From: UBA974 sp002292405
GTDB taxonomy: Bacteria > Bacteroidota > Bacteroidia > Flavobacteriales_D > Sanyastnellaceae
Assembly: GCA_943842425.1 (NCBI GenBank)
Contig: CALTBR010000002.1
Location: forward strand, 1-64,000
Direction: 5' to 3'
Length of the DNA stretch: 64,000 nucleotides
A model generated the notes under the pieces. The model saw nothing but the letters and a program-made list of their open reading frames with translations. It had not been told where the DNA came from and searched no databases. The position numbers and the translations under genes were made by a program. Positions 41,828-51,344 of this stretch are shown here, piece after piece. Numbering within the stretch: the stretch's first letter is position 1; every line of letters begins with the position of its first letter.

Positions 41828-42859
41828 ATGAGAATGCTTAAAAAATATATAAAAAAGTATGGACTGCCTTTGGTCATCATTGGGGGATTGGGGAAACTAA
41901 CTTCAATCATATGCGTTTTTGGAATTTATGGACATTGGTTTAGCACACTTTTGCCTGACGAGTCTGAAAATATTACTGTCTATTTAGATCCTGAGGATAC
42001 TCTAGAAGAATATCTCATCACAATAGAAGATGTCGTAACCAAATCTGGCGGGCATGGAGAGCGGCTTATTAGGACTTTGAGTTGGAGAGGTTGGAGCGAA
42101 CGTATTACACCCGGTAAATTCGAGATAAAGGCCGGAGAGTCAATTGGAGACGTTGCTCAGAAACTAGCCACTGGTGACAGAGAGTCAGTTAGAGTAATTG
42201 TTCCTGCCGGAAGAGATCTAGATGCAATAGCAGGCAAAATAGCTTTGCGCATTGCAGCTGACAGTTCAGATGTTCTCAAATTGATAAGCCCAGATAGCAT
42301 TAGATGGCAAATTATTCCCAATACCTATGAAATGTGGTGGGAAACTGATGCAGAAGGAGCAATAAACAGATTAATTAAAGAGAGTGACATTTGGTGGACC
42401 AACGACAGGGTTGAAAAAGCGAAAAGCAAGGGCATTTCAGCTGAAGAAGCTGTGATTTTGGCTTCAATTGTACAAGCAGAAACTGCTGTTTTATCTGAAG
42501 CACCTATTGTAGCGGGGCTATACCTCAACAGACTAGACATAGGGCAACTTCTGCAAGCGGATCCCACATTAATCTATGCATGGGGAGATGAGAGTATTAC
42601 AAGGGTTCTGGACATACATAAAGAAATAGACTCACCATACAATACGTATAAGAATACAGGACTTCCACCGGGGACAATACGAGTTCCTGAACCCACATAT
42701 ATTGATGCTGTTCTAAATGCAACTGAACATGACTATGTATATATGTGTGCAGAACCTGGGGGGACAGGCAAACATAGTTTTGCTAGGAAATATAGAGAGC
42801 ATCTTAAAAATGCTAGGAAATACCAAAAATGGCTGAATAAGCAACACATTTACCGATGA
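41828..42859 (+). CDS. mltG: Endolytic transglycosylase MltG
   Basis: 343 residues with an N-terminal membrane anchor (about residues 14-34). The YceG/MltG domain contains VILASIVQAETAVLSEAPIV (the conserved catalytic Glu is the second acidic position of IVxxE), AGLYLNRLDIGQLLQADPTL and YNTYKNTGLPPGTI, all diagnostic. The enzyme cuts nascent peptidoglycan near the membrane and is thought to set glycan chain length. Its stop overlaps the next start (ATGA), so the DUF5916 gene is translationally coupled. Confidence 0.92.
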   Translation: MRMLKKYIKKYGLPLVIIGGLGKLTSIICVFGIYGHWFSTLLPDESENITVYLDPEDTLEEYLITIEDVVTKSGGHGERLIRTLSWRGWSERITPGKFEIKAGESIGDVAQKLATGDRESVRVIVPAGRDLDAIAGKIALRIAADSSDVLKLISPDSIRWQIIPNTYEMWWETDAEGAINRLIKESDIWWTNDRVEKAKSKGISAEEAVILASIVQAETAVLSEAPIVAGLYLNRLDIGQLLQADPTLIYAWGDESITRVLDIHKEIDSPYNTYKNTGLPPGTIRVPEPTYIDAVLNATEHDYVYMCAEPGGTGKHSFARKYREHLKNARKYQKWLNKQHIYR

Positions 42860-45180
42860 CCGGGAGAATTAGATTATTTGGCTATATAACTTTAGCCTTT
42901 TTTTTAATAGAAGATGTAAATGCTCAAAAAATTGCTAATGCAAGCTTAAAAGTGGGTGACATCGTTTTAGATGGGAAACTGAATGAAGTAGATTGGACAA
43001 ATGCCGAAGCAACATCTGATTTAACTCAATTTTCTCCCAACCCAGGCTACAAATGTTCACAGAGAACAGAAATAAGAATTCTGTACGATGATGAAGCCAT
43101 ATATATAGGAGCACAAATGTTTGACTCTGCACCTGACTCAATATTGATGCAATATTCACAAAGAGATCAAATAAAGAACTCTGACGAATTTGGGATACAA
43201 TTGTCGCCATACAATGATGGCATTAACGGAGTCTCATTCGCAACCACACCAGCAGGGATTTTGGTTGATGTGAACATCTCCCCTACTGGACAAGATTTCA
43301 ATTGGGATGCTGTATGGGATGTTGAGACTCTTGTCGATGAAAATGGATGGACGGCTGAGTATAAAATCCCATGGTCCGCTTTGAGATTTTCGAAAATGGA
43401 GAAAGGAGAAGAAATCGTTTGGGGAGTAAACTTTTATAGAAAAATCAGAAGATTTAGAGAGTTTGCTGTTTGGGAACCTATGGACCCAACAAGTAAAGTA
43501 GAGGGAATGAGAGAAAATGGCGAACTTCATGGATTGGCAGAGATCACTCCACCGCCCAGGATTACTCTATTTCCATACTTGTCTGCATATTCTGAAAGTA
43601 TGGAAGGTGGTAATTTAGGCAATCGATTTAATGGAGGCCTAGACTTCAAGGCTGGAATTGGGGATGCCTTTACATTAGATATGACATTAATCCCCGATTT
43701 TGGGCAAGTTGTCGCTGACAATCTCGTTCTTAATTTAAGTGCTTTCGAAATTCAATTTCAGGATAATCGACCCTTTTTTACAGAAGGAACTGAACTTTTT
43801 AATAAGAGCGGATTGTTCTACAGTCGAAGAGTAGGTGAAAATCTTCAACTGATTAATGCTTCAAAATTCTCCGGCAGAACTAAAGGTGGGTTAGGCATCG
43901 GAGCATTACAGGCGTTTGCTGTTGATGCGCAGGACTCAACTGAAAACAGCTCTATTACCTCCTATTCTTTGGCTGTATTAGACCAGAGCCTACCTAACAA
44001 CGGATACGTACATGGGATAAGTACATTTGTAACAACAGAAGGAGAATCAAAACTTGTACAGGGGATCGAGTTTGAAGTCCGAGATAAGAAAAATGCTTAT
44101 TCTCTATTTGGACAAGCTGCTTATAGTGCCGAGGGACATAAATGGGAAGTAAGAACAAGTAAAATATCCGGAAATTTCACACTGGACGCTTTTCACCTTG
44201 AAGAAAGTGAGTTTTACAACCCCAACGACTTGGGGTATTTACAAGCACCCAACTCAATAGTAAACAGCCTTGGAATAGGGTATCAAATAGTAGAACCAAT
44301 CGGAAGATTTATCAAGATATTCTCTGAGTTAGAAATTGTTCACTCACAGCTCTATGCTCCCAGAACATTTACTGACTTCATAGTTTCAGGAGAACTTGGA
44401 GCTTTGACTAAAAGTTTTCAGTTTGCGCGGTTGGGATTTGATGTATCACCTGTTAGAGGAGTTGATTTTTTTGAACCTCGCTTAGATGGTTATTCTTTTA
44501 ATTTGCCTGCATGGGGAAATGCTGATTTTATCATCTCCACAGATTATAGAAAGAAAATAGCATTCGATGTTAGAATAGCACGCAGTATCGCATTTACTGA
44601 AGATGTGGATTGGAATGGATATGATTTCAGGATAGAACCTCGATTAAGAATAAATGACCATTTATCATTTAGATATGTATATAGCTACCAAGGTCAATTT
44701 AGCGAACTTGGGTATGCCGACACGATAACTTTTGGCATACAACCTGAAACTTCAAGCATATTCGGAGCAAGAAATAATAAGAGTGAAACACACGTCTTAT
44801 CCGGATCCTATATATTATCCAACAGATCGAGTTTTGATATAAGAATCCGACACTACTGGAGCACCGTAGATTATCTGGAGTTTTATGAACTGGGATTAAA
44901 CTCTGAACTCTTTGAAACAACACTTGTAAATATCGATCCTGACAACACTTCTGAGTATGATGTTAATTACAATGCATGGAGTGTAGACTTTGGTTTTAGA
45001 TGGCAATTCTCTCCAGGCAGCGAACTGAGTCTTGTTTGGAAAAACACCCTTCAATCTAGAGGTGAACAACTGCCTTCTAGCTACTTTGATAATTGGGAAC
45101 AAATGCTTGAAGAAACATTTATAAACTCTCTGTCTATAAGGGCATTATACTACCTTGATTACAGCACGCTAAGGAAGTGA
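42856..45180 (+). CDS. DUF5916 outer membrane protein with CBM9-like N-terminal domain
   Basis: 774 residues. Signal peptide (LFGYITLAFFLIEDVNAQ), then a family 9 carbohydrate-binding-like domain (VLDGKLNEVDWTNAEATSD ... DEAIYIGAQMFDS ... DSDEFGIQ region) of about 200 residues. The remaining 500 residues form a DUF5916 beta barrel (LDMTLIPDFGQVVADNLVLN, QDNRPFFTEGTELF, FYSRR) ending LSIRALYYLDYSTLRK. Common in Bacteroidota; function unknown, possibly outer membrane binding or uptake. Start ATG overlaps the mltG stop (ATGA). Confidence 0.88.
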   Translation: MTGRIRLFGYITLAFFLIEDVNAQKIANASLKVGDIVLDGKLNEVDWTNAEATSDLTQFSPNPGYKCSQRTEIRILYDDEAIYIGAQMFDSAPDSILMQYSQRDQIKNSDEFGIQLSPYNDGINGVSFATTPAGILVDVNISPTGQDFNWDAVWDVETLVDENGWTAEYKIPWSALRFSKMEKGEEIVWGVNFYRKIRRFREFAVWEPMDPTSKVEGMRENGELHGLAEITPPPRITLFPYLSAYSESMEGGNLGNRFNGGLDFKAGIGDAFTLDMTLIPDFGQVVADNLVLNLSAFEIQFQDNRPFFTEGTELFNKSGLFYSRRVGENLQLINASKFSGRTKGGLGIGALQAFAVDAQDSTENSSITSYSLAVLDQSLPNNGYVHGISTFVTTEGESKLVQGIEFEVRDKKNAYSLFGQAAYSAEGHKWEVRTSKISGNFTLDAFHLEESEFYNPNDLGYLQAPNSIVNSLGIGYQIVEPIGRFIKIFSELEIVHSQLYAPRTFTDFIVSGELGALTKSFQFARLGFDVSPVRGVDFFEPRLDGYSFNLPAWGNADFIISTDYRKKIAFDVRIARSIAFTEDVDWNGYDFRIEPRLRINDHLSFRYVYSYQGQFSELGYADTITFGIQPETSSIFGARNNKSETHVLSGSYILSNRSSFDIRIRHYWSTVDYLEFYELGLNSELFETTLVNIDPDNTSEYDVNYNAWSVDFGFRWQFSPGSELSLVWKNTLQSRGEQLPSSYFDNWEQMLEETFINSLSIRALYYLDYSTLRK

Positions 45181-45190
45181 ATTGAGGTGA

Positions 45191-46873
45191 TTACTGCCCC
45201 ATTTCGACACTTCCAATCCAAAAAGATTCGTTCCCTACTGCATCTTCAACTCGTACCGTTATTTGAGATTTTACACCCGGGATATGATGTAAGTCGGATG
45301 CTGTATAAACGGCCGTTTTCTTCTTGGGATCCCAACGCAAAAGCACCCACTTACTGTCTATAAACCCCTCCACTTTAGATACTCCAGAGAGGTCGTCTTC
45401 TAGGTGGAAAACAAGGTCCCCATTAGAGACTAAAGGAGATGCCGAAAATTTAGGCAAAAGCCTCGGCGCAATTGTATCTCTAACCAACTTATATCTCCCC
45501 ATTATTCTCGATGAAAAAGTAACTAGATTTTCTTGTAATTTACAAACTTCCACCCCCATCCTAATGCCTTTTTCAGAAAGCCTAACCGCCACCAATTTTG
45601 ACAAGTCCCACTCTAGATCATTTATATGCACTCTAAAAGATTTTGCCAATGCTGCGTCTTCTGGTCCAATGAAAAACTCGCCGTTTGAAAAGAGTTGCAA
45701 GCTTGCGTTTTCCCTGCTATAGAAAGATCTCTTAGGCCAAACCACCTTAACACCTCCATCCTCTAAAATGGTCTCAGTGGAAGGCATCGCCGGGCAGAAG
45801 ACGCTTGTACTTTGCGAACTCTCAAGCGCCTGCTCGAATGAGCCCCCCCCTAAAAGTGTATACAACCTTGTAGTTATGTTTCCATGAGCATCACTACATC
45901 TCACAGAGATGTTCATTGTGGAATCTTCAATCACCTCAAGGTTCACAGCTGGGGTGAAATCATAAATAGGCAATCTATTTCCTGGAAGAGGTGTAAATCT
46001 ATGTATCTGTGTTCTTAAAGATTTCCACTCCGGATAATACGAGTGAGCGTTCATATCCTTATTCGTATAAAAATCAAGAGTGTCTATAGCGAGGGAAGAA
46101 TACAAATCACCACCTACGAAAACTTCCATAGAATATACTCCACAAATGTTCGAAGCTGCATCGAGTTGGTCATTTGCTTCTACGGCAAGTCTGACATGTC
46201 CTGAAGGTATTTCAAAAAGTACTCCGGATGGAACTTCGAGTGTTCGAGATCTATTCTCGAGGCCTTGAGAATCCATTGGAATGACTCTAAGCGAACCTAC
46301 TTTAGGGGATTGTGAATCCGCGATGTTGAAGCCCCATTGAAGGGGGTTAATGGGTTTCTCGTTCTCATCACGCACTTCAAAGTGCAGGTGCGGTCCTCCT
46401 GAGGAGCCCGAGTTCCCACTCCAACCTATGGTGTCTCCAGCTGAAAATGCAATCTCTGTTGCAGGACGGCTATCTATGCTGAACGATCTTTTCGAGTATT
46501 GCCTTTCTAAAAGCCATTCAGAAATAGGAAGAGCGTACGAAGATAGATGTGCGTATACCGTAGTCGTCCCATTTGAGTGTTTCAAATATAGAGCATGGCC
46601 ATAGCCCCAAGGCTTCACCTTCACTCTCGACACTACACCGTCAGCAACTGCGAGAACAGGAAACCCCTCCTTTCCCTGAGTCTTAAAATCCAGTCCTGTG
46701 TGAAAGTGGTCACCTCTGAACTCTCCAAAATTACCACTTAAAACAAGTGGAATATCAAGTGGAGCAATGAACCCTGAATGAGAGGCATAAAGAGGTGTGG
46801 GGGTTTGAGCAGCAAAATAAAACGGACATAAAAAAGCCGTAAAAAATGAAAATAAATACAAAATGTGAGTCAT
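45191..46873 (-). CDS. M23-family peptidoglycan endopeptidase
   Basis: 560 residues. Signal peptide (MTHILYLFSFFTAFLCPFYF, cut near FAAQ) then a LysM-free M23 domain with the zinc ligands HTGLDFKTQG (His, Asp) and GPHLHFEVRD (HxH). GNFGEFRGDHFH lies just before. It hydrolyses peptide cross-links of peptidoglycan, like NlpD/EnvC-type or lysostaphin-like proteins. The C-terminal 350 residues are beta-rich and include SQPSVFCPAMPS-like repeats and IAPRLLPKFSASPLV, resembling an Ig-like surface domain. Convergent with the DUF5916 gene, 10 bases apart. Confidence 0.9.
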   Translation of the reverse strand: MTHILYLFSFFTAFLCPFYFAAQTPTPLYASHSGFIAPLDIPLVLSGNFGEFRGDHFHTGLDFKTQGKEGFPVLAVADGVVSRVKVKPWGYGHALYLKHSNGTTTVYAHLSSYALPISEWLLERQYSKRSFSIDSRPATEIAFSAGDTIGWSGNSGSSGGPHLHFEVRDENEKPINPLQWGFNIADSQSPKVGSLRVIPMDSQGLENRSRTLEVPSGVLFEIPSGHVRLAVEANDQLDAASNICGVYSMEVFVGGDLYSSLAIDTLDFYTNKDMNAHSYYPEWKSLRTQIHRFTPLPGNRLPIYDFTPAVNLEVIEDSTMNISVRCSDAHGNITTRLYTLLGGGSFEQALESSQSTSVFCPAMPSTETILEDGGVKVVWPKRSFYSRENASLQLFSNGEFFIGPEDAALAKSFRVHINDLEWDLSKLVAVRLSEKGIRMGVEVCKLQENLVTFSSRIMGRYKLVRDTIAPRLLPKFSASPLVSNGDLVFHLEDDLSGVSKVEGFIDSKWVLLRWDPKKKTAVYTASDLHHIPGVKSQITVRVEDAVGNESFWIGSVEMGQ

Positions 46874-46941
46874 GATGTAAAACTACAATTTGAAAGAGTG
46901 TAAATCATATAAAAAATTTAAATTCATAACATTCATTATAG

Positions 46942-46949
46942 TATATTTG
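46942..46949 (+). promoter_or_regulatory. Bacteroidota -7 box TATATTTG upstream of the zapA operon
   Basis: Exact TAnnTTTG match, 17 bases before the first ATG of the coiled-coil/zapA/rny cluster. No clear -33 TTG. Confidence 0.5.
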
Positions 46950-46966
46950 TTACGATATCATGCCTC

Positions 46967-47290
46967 ATGCCTACACTCAAAGATTCCACAAATAAACTTG
47001 TTGATGTAACTGAAAAGTTGCTTCAGAGATTTCAGGTGGAAAGTGCTGAACGTAAAGCAGATGAAGAGAAATTCAACGCTCAAATAAATGAGTTTAAGGA
47101 GAAACTTTCTACTGCCTTATTACAGATTGAAAAGTTAACTATTGAGAATAAAGAGTGTTCGAAAAAACTTGAGGCATGTACAAACAACCCTAACCCTTTA
47201 ATTCAAAGCCACGACACTGCTGACCTTTCGGCCGAGGAAATCGACGCTTTGGTAAAAGAAATCGACTCTTGTTTATCTCTACTATCATAA
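46967..47290 (+). CDS. Small coiled-coil protein upstream of zapA (107 aa)
   Basis: The protein is helical over about residues 5-75 with heptad-like spacing (KLLQRFQVESAERKADEEKF, then FKEKLSTALLQIEKLTIENK). A short acidic C-terminal segment (LSAEEIDALVKEIDSCLSLL) follows. No known family signature. It starts the cluster, 19 bases before zapA, and resembles in size and build the coiled-coil division proteins ZapB/Zap-like that pair with ZapA. That assignment is inference from position and shape. Confidence 0.6.
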   Translation: MPTLKDSTNKLVDVTEKLLQRFQVESAERKADEEKFNAQINEFKEKLSTALLQIEKLTIENKECSKKLEACTNNPNPLIQSHDTADLSAEEIDALVKEIDSCLSLLS

Positions 47291-47309
47291 ATATACTATT
47301 CATTCAGAT

Positions 47310-47621
47310 ATGTCTAAAGAAACCATCGAAGTAAACATTGCTGGACGCTCCTACCCCCTGTCAGTTCTCCCAGAAGAGGTCCAGGGGGTTCAGGACGCTG
47401 CATCTGCTATTGATGAAAGACTCACTGAATTGAAATCTCAATTTGCTGTTCAGGACAGGATTGATTTATTTGCGATGACAGCCCTACAACTTTCCATACG
47501 TGTTAAGCAGCTCGAAAATGCAGAAGCAAAATCAGCTTCTGATGAGGACGGCGAAGAAGAATTTACAGTAGAACTAGTCGATGAACTTATCAAACGCATG
47601 AACTCGGCAATGAAAAAGTAA
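47310..47621 (+). CDS. zapA: Cell division protein ZapA-like
   Basis: 103 residues beginning MSKETIEVNIAGRSYPLSVL, then EEVQGVQDAASAIDERLTEL and a long helix (RIDLFAMTALQLSIRVKQLE). This is the ZapA fold: a small N-terminal beta domain plus a dimerising helix. ZapA bundles FtsZ filaments at midcell. It is followed 19 bases later by rny, a conserved order in Bacteroidota, and preceded by a coiled-coil protein. Confidence 0.88.
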   Translation: MSKETIEVNIAGRSYPLSVLPEEVQGVQDAASAIDERLTELKSQFAVQDRIDLFAMTALQLSIRVKQLENAEAKSASDEDGEEEFTVELVDELIKRMNSAMKK

Positions 47622-47640
47622 GCAATAAGGCAACCAAAAT

Positions 47641-49173
47641 ATGGACATTCTAATAATTTATGGAATTATTGCACTAACTTCAGCAATGGCTGGATTTTTC
47701 TTATCAAAAGTGGGTTTAAAAACCAAATCTGATGCAATAATCAGAGAAGCAGAACTCAAAGGAGAGAGCATTAAAGAAAAGAAAATATCTCAAGCTAAGC
47801 AGAAATTCTTTGAGCTTAGAGAGAAGCAGAAAAGCGAGAGAAAAGAACTCGACTCTAACCTCCACTCTAGAGAGGATAAAATTCGTAACACAGAAAAGAA
47901 TCTCAATAAGCAAATAGAAAAAAATAAGGAAATCGAAAATGACCTTAACAAAGGCAAGGATAAGCTGAGCCAGCGTATTAACGCTATTGAGAAGAAGACG
48001 ATAGATATTGAGAACAATAGGCTTAAAGCGATTGAGCTTTTAGAAAAAATTTCTGGGATGTCTGCTGAAGACGCTAAGAAAAATATGGTAGAACAAACCG
48101 TGCAAGACGCTAAGGTTACAGCTTCTACATTGGTCCAAGAAATCATAGAAGATGCAAAACAGCGGGCGAATACTGAGGCAAAGAAAATCGTTATTCAGAC
48201 GATTCAGAGAGTTGCTACAGAGCATTCGGTTGAGAATTCTGTTTCTGTATTTCAAATAAAAAGCGATGACGTAAAGGGTAGAATTATCGGACGTGAGGGT
48301 AGAAATATCCGTGCACTCGAAGCTGCTACTGGAGTGGAGTTCATTGTAGATGATACACCTGAAGCGATTATACTTTCTTGTTTCGACCCCGTGAGAAGAG
48401 AGATCGCGAGACTATCTCTACACCAACTGGTAACGGACGGACGTATCCATCCGGCTCGTATTGAGGAAGTAGTTGCGAAGGTGATTAAGAAAATAGAAGA
48501 GGAGATTATGGAACTGGGAAAGAGAACCTGTATCGACTTAGGTATTCACAACCTCAAGAGCGAGCTAGTTCGCATGGTGGGACGTATGAAATACCGTTCA
48601 TCTTATGGTCAAAACCTACTACAACACTCTCGCGAGGTAGCTAACCTTTGTGCCACTATGGCTGCAGAGGTAGGTGTAGATCCCAAGGCGGCTAAACGAG
48701 CTGGATTACTCCACGATATTGGAAAGGTAAGCGACGAAGAAAGTGAACTTCCACACGCGTTACTCGGAATGAAAATCGCTGAGCGATGTGGAGAAAAACC
48801 TGATATTCTTAATGCTATTGGTGCTCACCACGACGAGATGGAGATGACGACTTTAATCTCTCCCATCGTTCAAGTTTGTGACGCTATTTCTGGTGCGAGA
48901 CCTGGAGCTCGTCGTGAAATGGTAGACGCATATATTCAGAGACTACGAAACTTAGAGGATCTCGCACTTGAGTATCCTGGGGTTACGAAGTCATATGCTA
49001 TTCAAGCCGGTCGTGAACTGAGAGTTCTCGTTGAGAGTGACAAAGTGAGTGATTCCGAAGCTGACCAGTTATCTCTTGATATTTCAAACAGGATCATGAA
49101 TGAGATGACCTACCCTGGCCAGGTGAGAGTAACCGTTATTCGTGAAAAACGTGCCGTAAGTATAGCGAAATAG
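47641..49173 (+). CDS. rny: Ribonuclease Y
   Basis: 510 residues: an N-terminal membrane anchor (ILIIYGIIALTSAMAGFFLS), a long charged coiled coil to about residue 195, a KH RNA-binding domain (GRIIGREGRNIRALEAATG) and an HD phosphohydrolase domain with the metal motif GLLHDIGKV and ALLGMKIAERCGE ... GAHHDEME. It is the membrane-bound endoribonuclease that starts mRNA decay. The next gene starts after only one base, so rny, the flippase and the peroxidase genes are probably one transcript. Start and length fit the family. Confidence 0.97.
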   Translation: MDILIIYGIIALTSAMAGFFLSKVGLKTKSDAIIREAELKGESIKEKKISQAKQKFFELREKQKSERKELDSNLHSREDKIRNTEKNLNKQIEKNKEIENDLNKGKDKLSQRINAIEKKTIDIENNRLKAIELLEKISGMSAEDAKKNMVEQTVQDAKVTASTLVQEIIEDAKQRANTEAKKIVIQTIQRVATEHSVENSVSVFQIKSDDVKGRIIGREGRNIRALEAATGVEFIVDDTPEAIILSCFDPVRREIARLSLHQLVTDGRIHPARIEEVVAKVIKKIEEEIMELGKRTCIDLGIHNLKSELVRMVGRMKYRSSYGQNLLQHSREVANLCATMAAEVGVDPKAAKRAGLLHDIGKVSDEESELPHALLGMKIAERCGEKPDILNAIGAHHDEMEMTTLISPIVQVCDAISGARPGARREMVDAYIQRLRNLEDLALEYPGVTKSYAIQAGRELRVLVESDKVSDSEADQLSLDISNRIMNEMTYPGQVRVTVIREKRAVSIAK

Positions 49174-49174
49174 C

Positions 49175-50704
49175 ATGACAGAAAGAATAATTGAACCGAA
49201 ATTCAGCACTTCGCTTAAATGGCAGAGTGTTAATGTCACAACTCAAGTTATTCTTCAACTGTGTTTTATTGCTGTGCTCGCAAGATTAATTCCTACTGAC
49301 GCTTTCGGTGTGATGGCTATAGCTCTTGTAGTGGTAGGCGTTATTGAGATGTTTGCTCAGGTGGGCATCGGGCCTGCTTTAATACAAAATCCCAATCTCA
49401 GAGCAGAGCATAAGCGCACTGCTTTTATCTTCAGCTTGGGACTTGGAATCATTTTCTTTGTAGGAACTTACTTATCAGCTCCATATATAGCAAACTTTTA
49501 CAACCAACCTCTTCTAAATGAGGTGCTCAGGTGGATCGCTCTTAGCTTCATCATTTCAGGAGCCTCCGTTGTTCCTAGGAGTATGTTGATTAAGGAAATG
49601 CGTTTTAAATCTTTGTTTTTCTGTTCATCTACGGCCATGATCATAGGAAACTTGATTGTTGGTTTAACTTTAGCATACAACGGAGCTGGCATTTGGGCTT
49701 ATGTAATAGCTCTTTTATCCCAAAACACCTTGTTAGGCATCGGATACTGGATAGTTGCTCCTAGCCCTATAGGAATATTTATGAATAAAAAGGCCCTCCG
49801 AGAAATGGTGGGATACGGAGGGCGAAGTACGGTCTTCAATATCCTCAATTACTCCGCATATAAAATTGACACCATGGTCGTAGGAGCTAGCACCTCGAAC
49901 TGGACATTAACGGGACTTTATGACAGATCATCCTACCTGATGGGACTTCCTGTAACTGTCATTGGAAAACTCGGAGACAGCGTACTATTTAGCGGTATGT
50001 CAATGATGCAAGACAACCTAGTGAGACTTAAAGCAACTGTATTAAGTGCCATTCACGGAGTGATACTTCTAGTACTACCTCTCACAGCACTGTTGATTTA
50101 TCGTGCAGAAGATTTCACCGTCATTTTACTTGGCACTTCATATTTAGAGGCAGTTCCTATCGTGACAATTTTATTCAGCTGTGTCGCCTTGAGGAGTTTC
50201 ATAAAGATTGGCGATGCAACTATGCGTGCTACTGACCACCTCACTATAGGCGCTTTCATCAAACTTTGTTTTCTGATATGTGTCGGTGTTGGAGCCTGGA
50301 GGTTTATGTCGGAGTCTAACGTGCTGCGGGTTGCTTGGATAGTGGCCTTTTTTACTTTGGCACAAGCATTAGCAATCGCAGCCTGGTTCATTTTCAGTTT
50401 GAAAATTCGAGTAAACACCCTTAGCTCTAAAGTGCTTCCGGGCATCTATTTAAGTGCCAACGTTGTTTTAGCTGCTTTTACAATTAACATCATACCGATA
50501 AACGACTTGCTCTCGAGTGCGATTCAAATTCCTGAAATTTCTCGAGGTCTTTACGTCCTTGCTCACATTATCGTATCGTCAGTTTTTGCATTTATACTTA
50601 TCATTGCTTACCCTAGAATTTACGATGGAGGGGAACCTAATATGCGCAAAACTTTTTTCGAAAAACTTCCTGCCGGTAAACTTAAATCACGCCTAACTGT
50701 ATAA
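49175..50704 (+). CDS. Polysaccharide flippase (MOP/Wzx-type)
   Basis: 509 residues with about 12-14 membrane segments. The N-terminal NVTTQVILQLCFIAVLARLI and VGIGPALIQNPNL are characteristic of the MOP/oligosaccharidyl-lipid flippase family (RfbX, WzxC-like), which moves lipid-linked sugars across the inner membrane for surface polysaccharide export. RfbC in the window could supply rhamnose-type sugars for such glycans, but the genes are 8 kb apart. Starts two bases after the rny stop. Confidence 0.87.
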   Translation: MTERIIEPKFSTSLKWQSVNVTTQVILQLCFIAVLARLIPTDAFGVMAIALVVVGVIEMFAQVGIGPALIQNPNLRAEHKRTAFIFSLGLGIIFFVGTYLSAPYIANFYNQPLLNEVLRWIALSFIISGASVVPRSMLIKEMRFKSLFFCSSTAMIIGNLIVGLTLAYNGAGIWAYVIALLSQNTLLGIGYWIVAPSPIGIFMNKKALREMVGYGGRSTVFNILNYSAYKIDTMVVGASTSNWTLTGLYDRSSYLMGLPVTVIGKLGDSVLFSGMSMMQDNLVRLKATVLSAIHGVILLVLPLTALLIYRAEDFTVILLGTSYLEAVPIVTILFSCVALRSFIKIGDATMRATDHLTIGAFIKLCFLICVGVGAWRFMSESNVLRVAWIVAFFTLAQALAIAAWFIFSLKIRVNTLSSKVLPGIYLSANVVLAAFTINIIPINDLLSSAIQIPEISRGLYVLAHIIVSSVFAFILIIAYPRIYDGGEPNMRKTFFEKLPAGKLKSRLTV

Positions 50705-50707
50705 AAC

Positions 50708-51307
50708 ATGAAAATGACAATTTTATTCTCTACAGCAACTATTCTATTGGGATTGGGACTAGTTGCTTGGAATTTTTATTCTGGAGTATCTACATATCCT
50801 TCAACTACAGAACAGTCCAATGTAGATTTCTATTCCTTGTCATGTAACACACTTGAAGGAGAAGAATTCTCTTTCGAGCAACTGCGTGGAAAGAGAGTGC
50901 TTATTGTAAATACAGCATCTAAGTGTGGATTCACCCCTCAGTATGAAGAGCTTCAAAAACTCCACGAAACCTATGGCGGAGAGTCTTTTGTGATACTTGG
51001 ATTCCCATGTAACGATTTCGGCAAACAAGAGCCCGGATCTTCCGTGGAAATAGGAGCATTTTGTCAAAAGAATTTCGGAGTGGAGTTTACGATGATGGAA
51101 AAGGTAAGTGTGAAAGGAAAAGAAATGAGCGAGGTATATGTTTGGCTTAACAATAAATCTTCAAATGGAGTGGCTGACCACAATGTTAGATGGAATTTCC
51201 ACAAGTTTTTAATTGACGAGACAGGTCATTTATCAGCCTCTTTAAAAAGTGGTGTTAAGCCGCTGTCAAAAGATATAACGGATTTTGCCAACGGAAAATC
51301 ACTTTAA
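50708..51307 (+). CDS. Glutathione-peroxidase-family thiol peroxidase with membrane anchor
   Basis: 199 residues. An N-terminal anchor or signal (ILFSTATILLGLGLVAWNFY) is followed by a GPx thioredoxin-fold domain: FYSLSCNTLEGEEFSFEQLR, the peroxidatic Cys in NTASKCGFTPQYEEL, FPCNDFGKQEPGS with the resolving-region Cys, and WNFHKFLIDETG. It reduces hydroperoxides; the cofactor thiol may be bacillithiol or thioredoxin here, since glutathione use is not indicated. Four bases after the flippase gene. Confidence 0.9.
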   Translation: MKMTILFSTATILLGLGLVAWNFYSGVSTYPSTTEQSNVDFYSLSCNTLEGEEFSFEQLRGKRVLIVNTASKCGFTPQYEELQKLHETYGGESFVILGFPCNDFGKQEPGSSVEIGAFCQKNFGVEFTMMEKVSVKGKEMSEVYVWLNNKSSNGVADHNVRWNFHKFLIDETGHLSASLKSGVKPLSKDITDFANGKSL

Positions 51308-51344
51308 AGTTTATTCATAGTCAACCCTTCATGATATTTTAAAT

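Noticed and set aside
42466..42486. Gln in IVQAET of MltG as a lost catalytic residue
   Set aside because: The first acidic position of IVxxE varies in the family; the conserved Glu at the second position is present, so activity is expected.
45324..45722. Plus-strand frame of 132 aa inside the M23 peptidase gene
   Set aside because: Shadow of the C-terminal domain of the M23 gene; no start signal or family.
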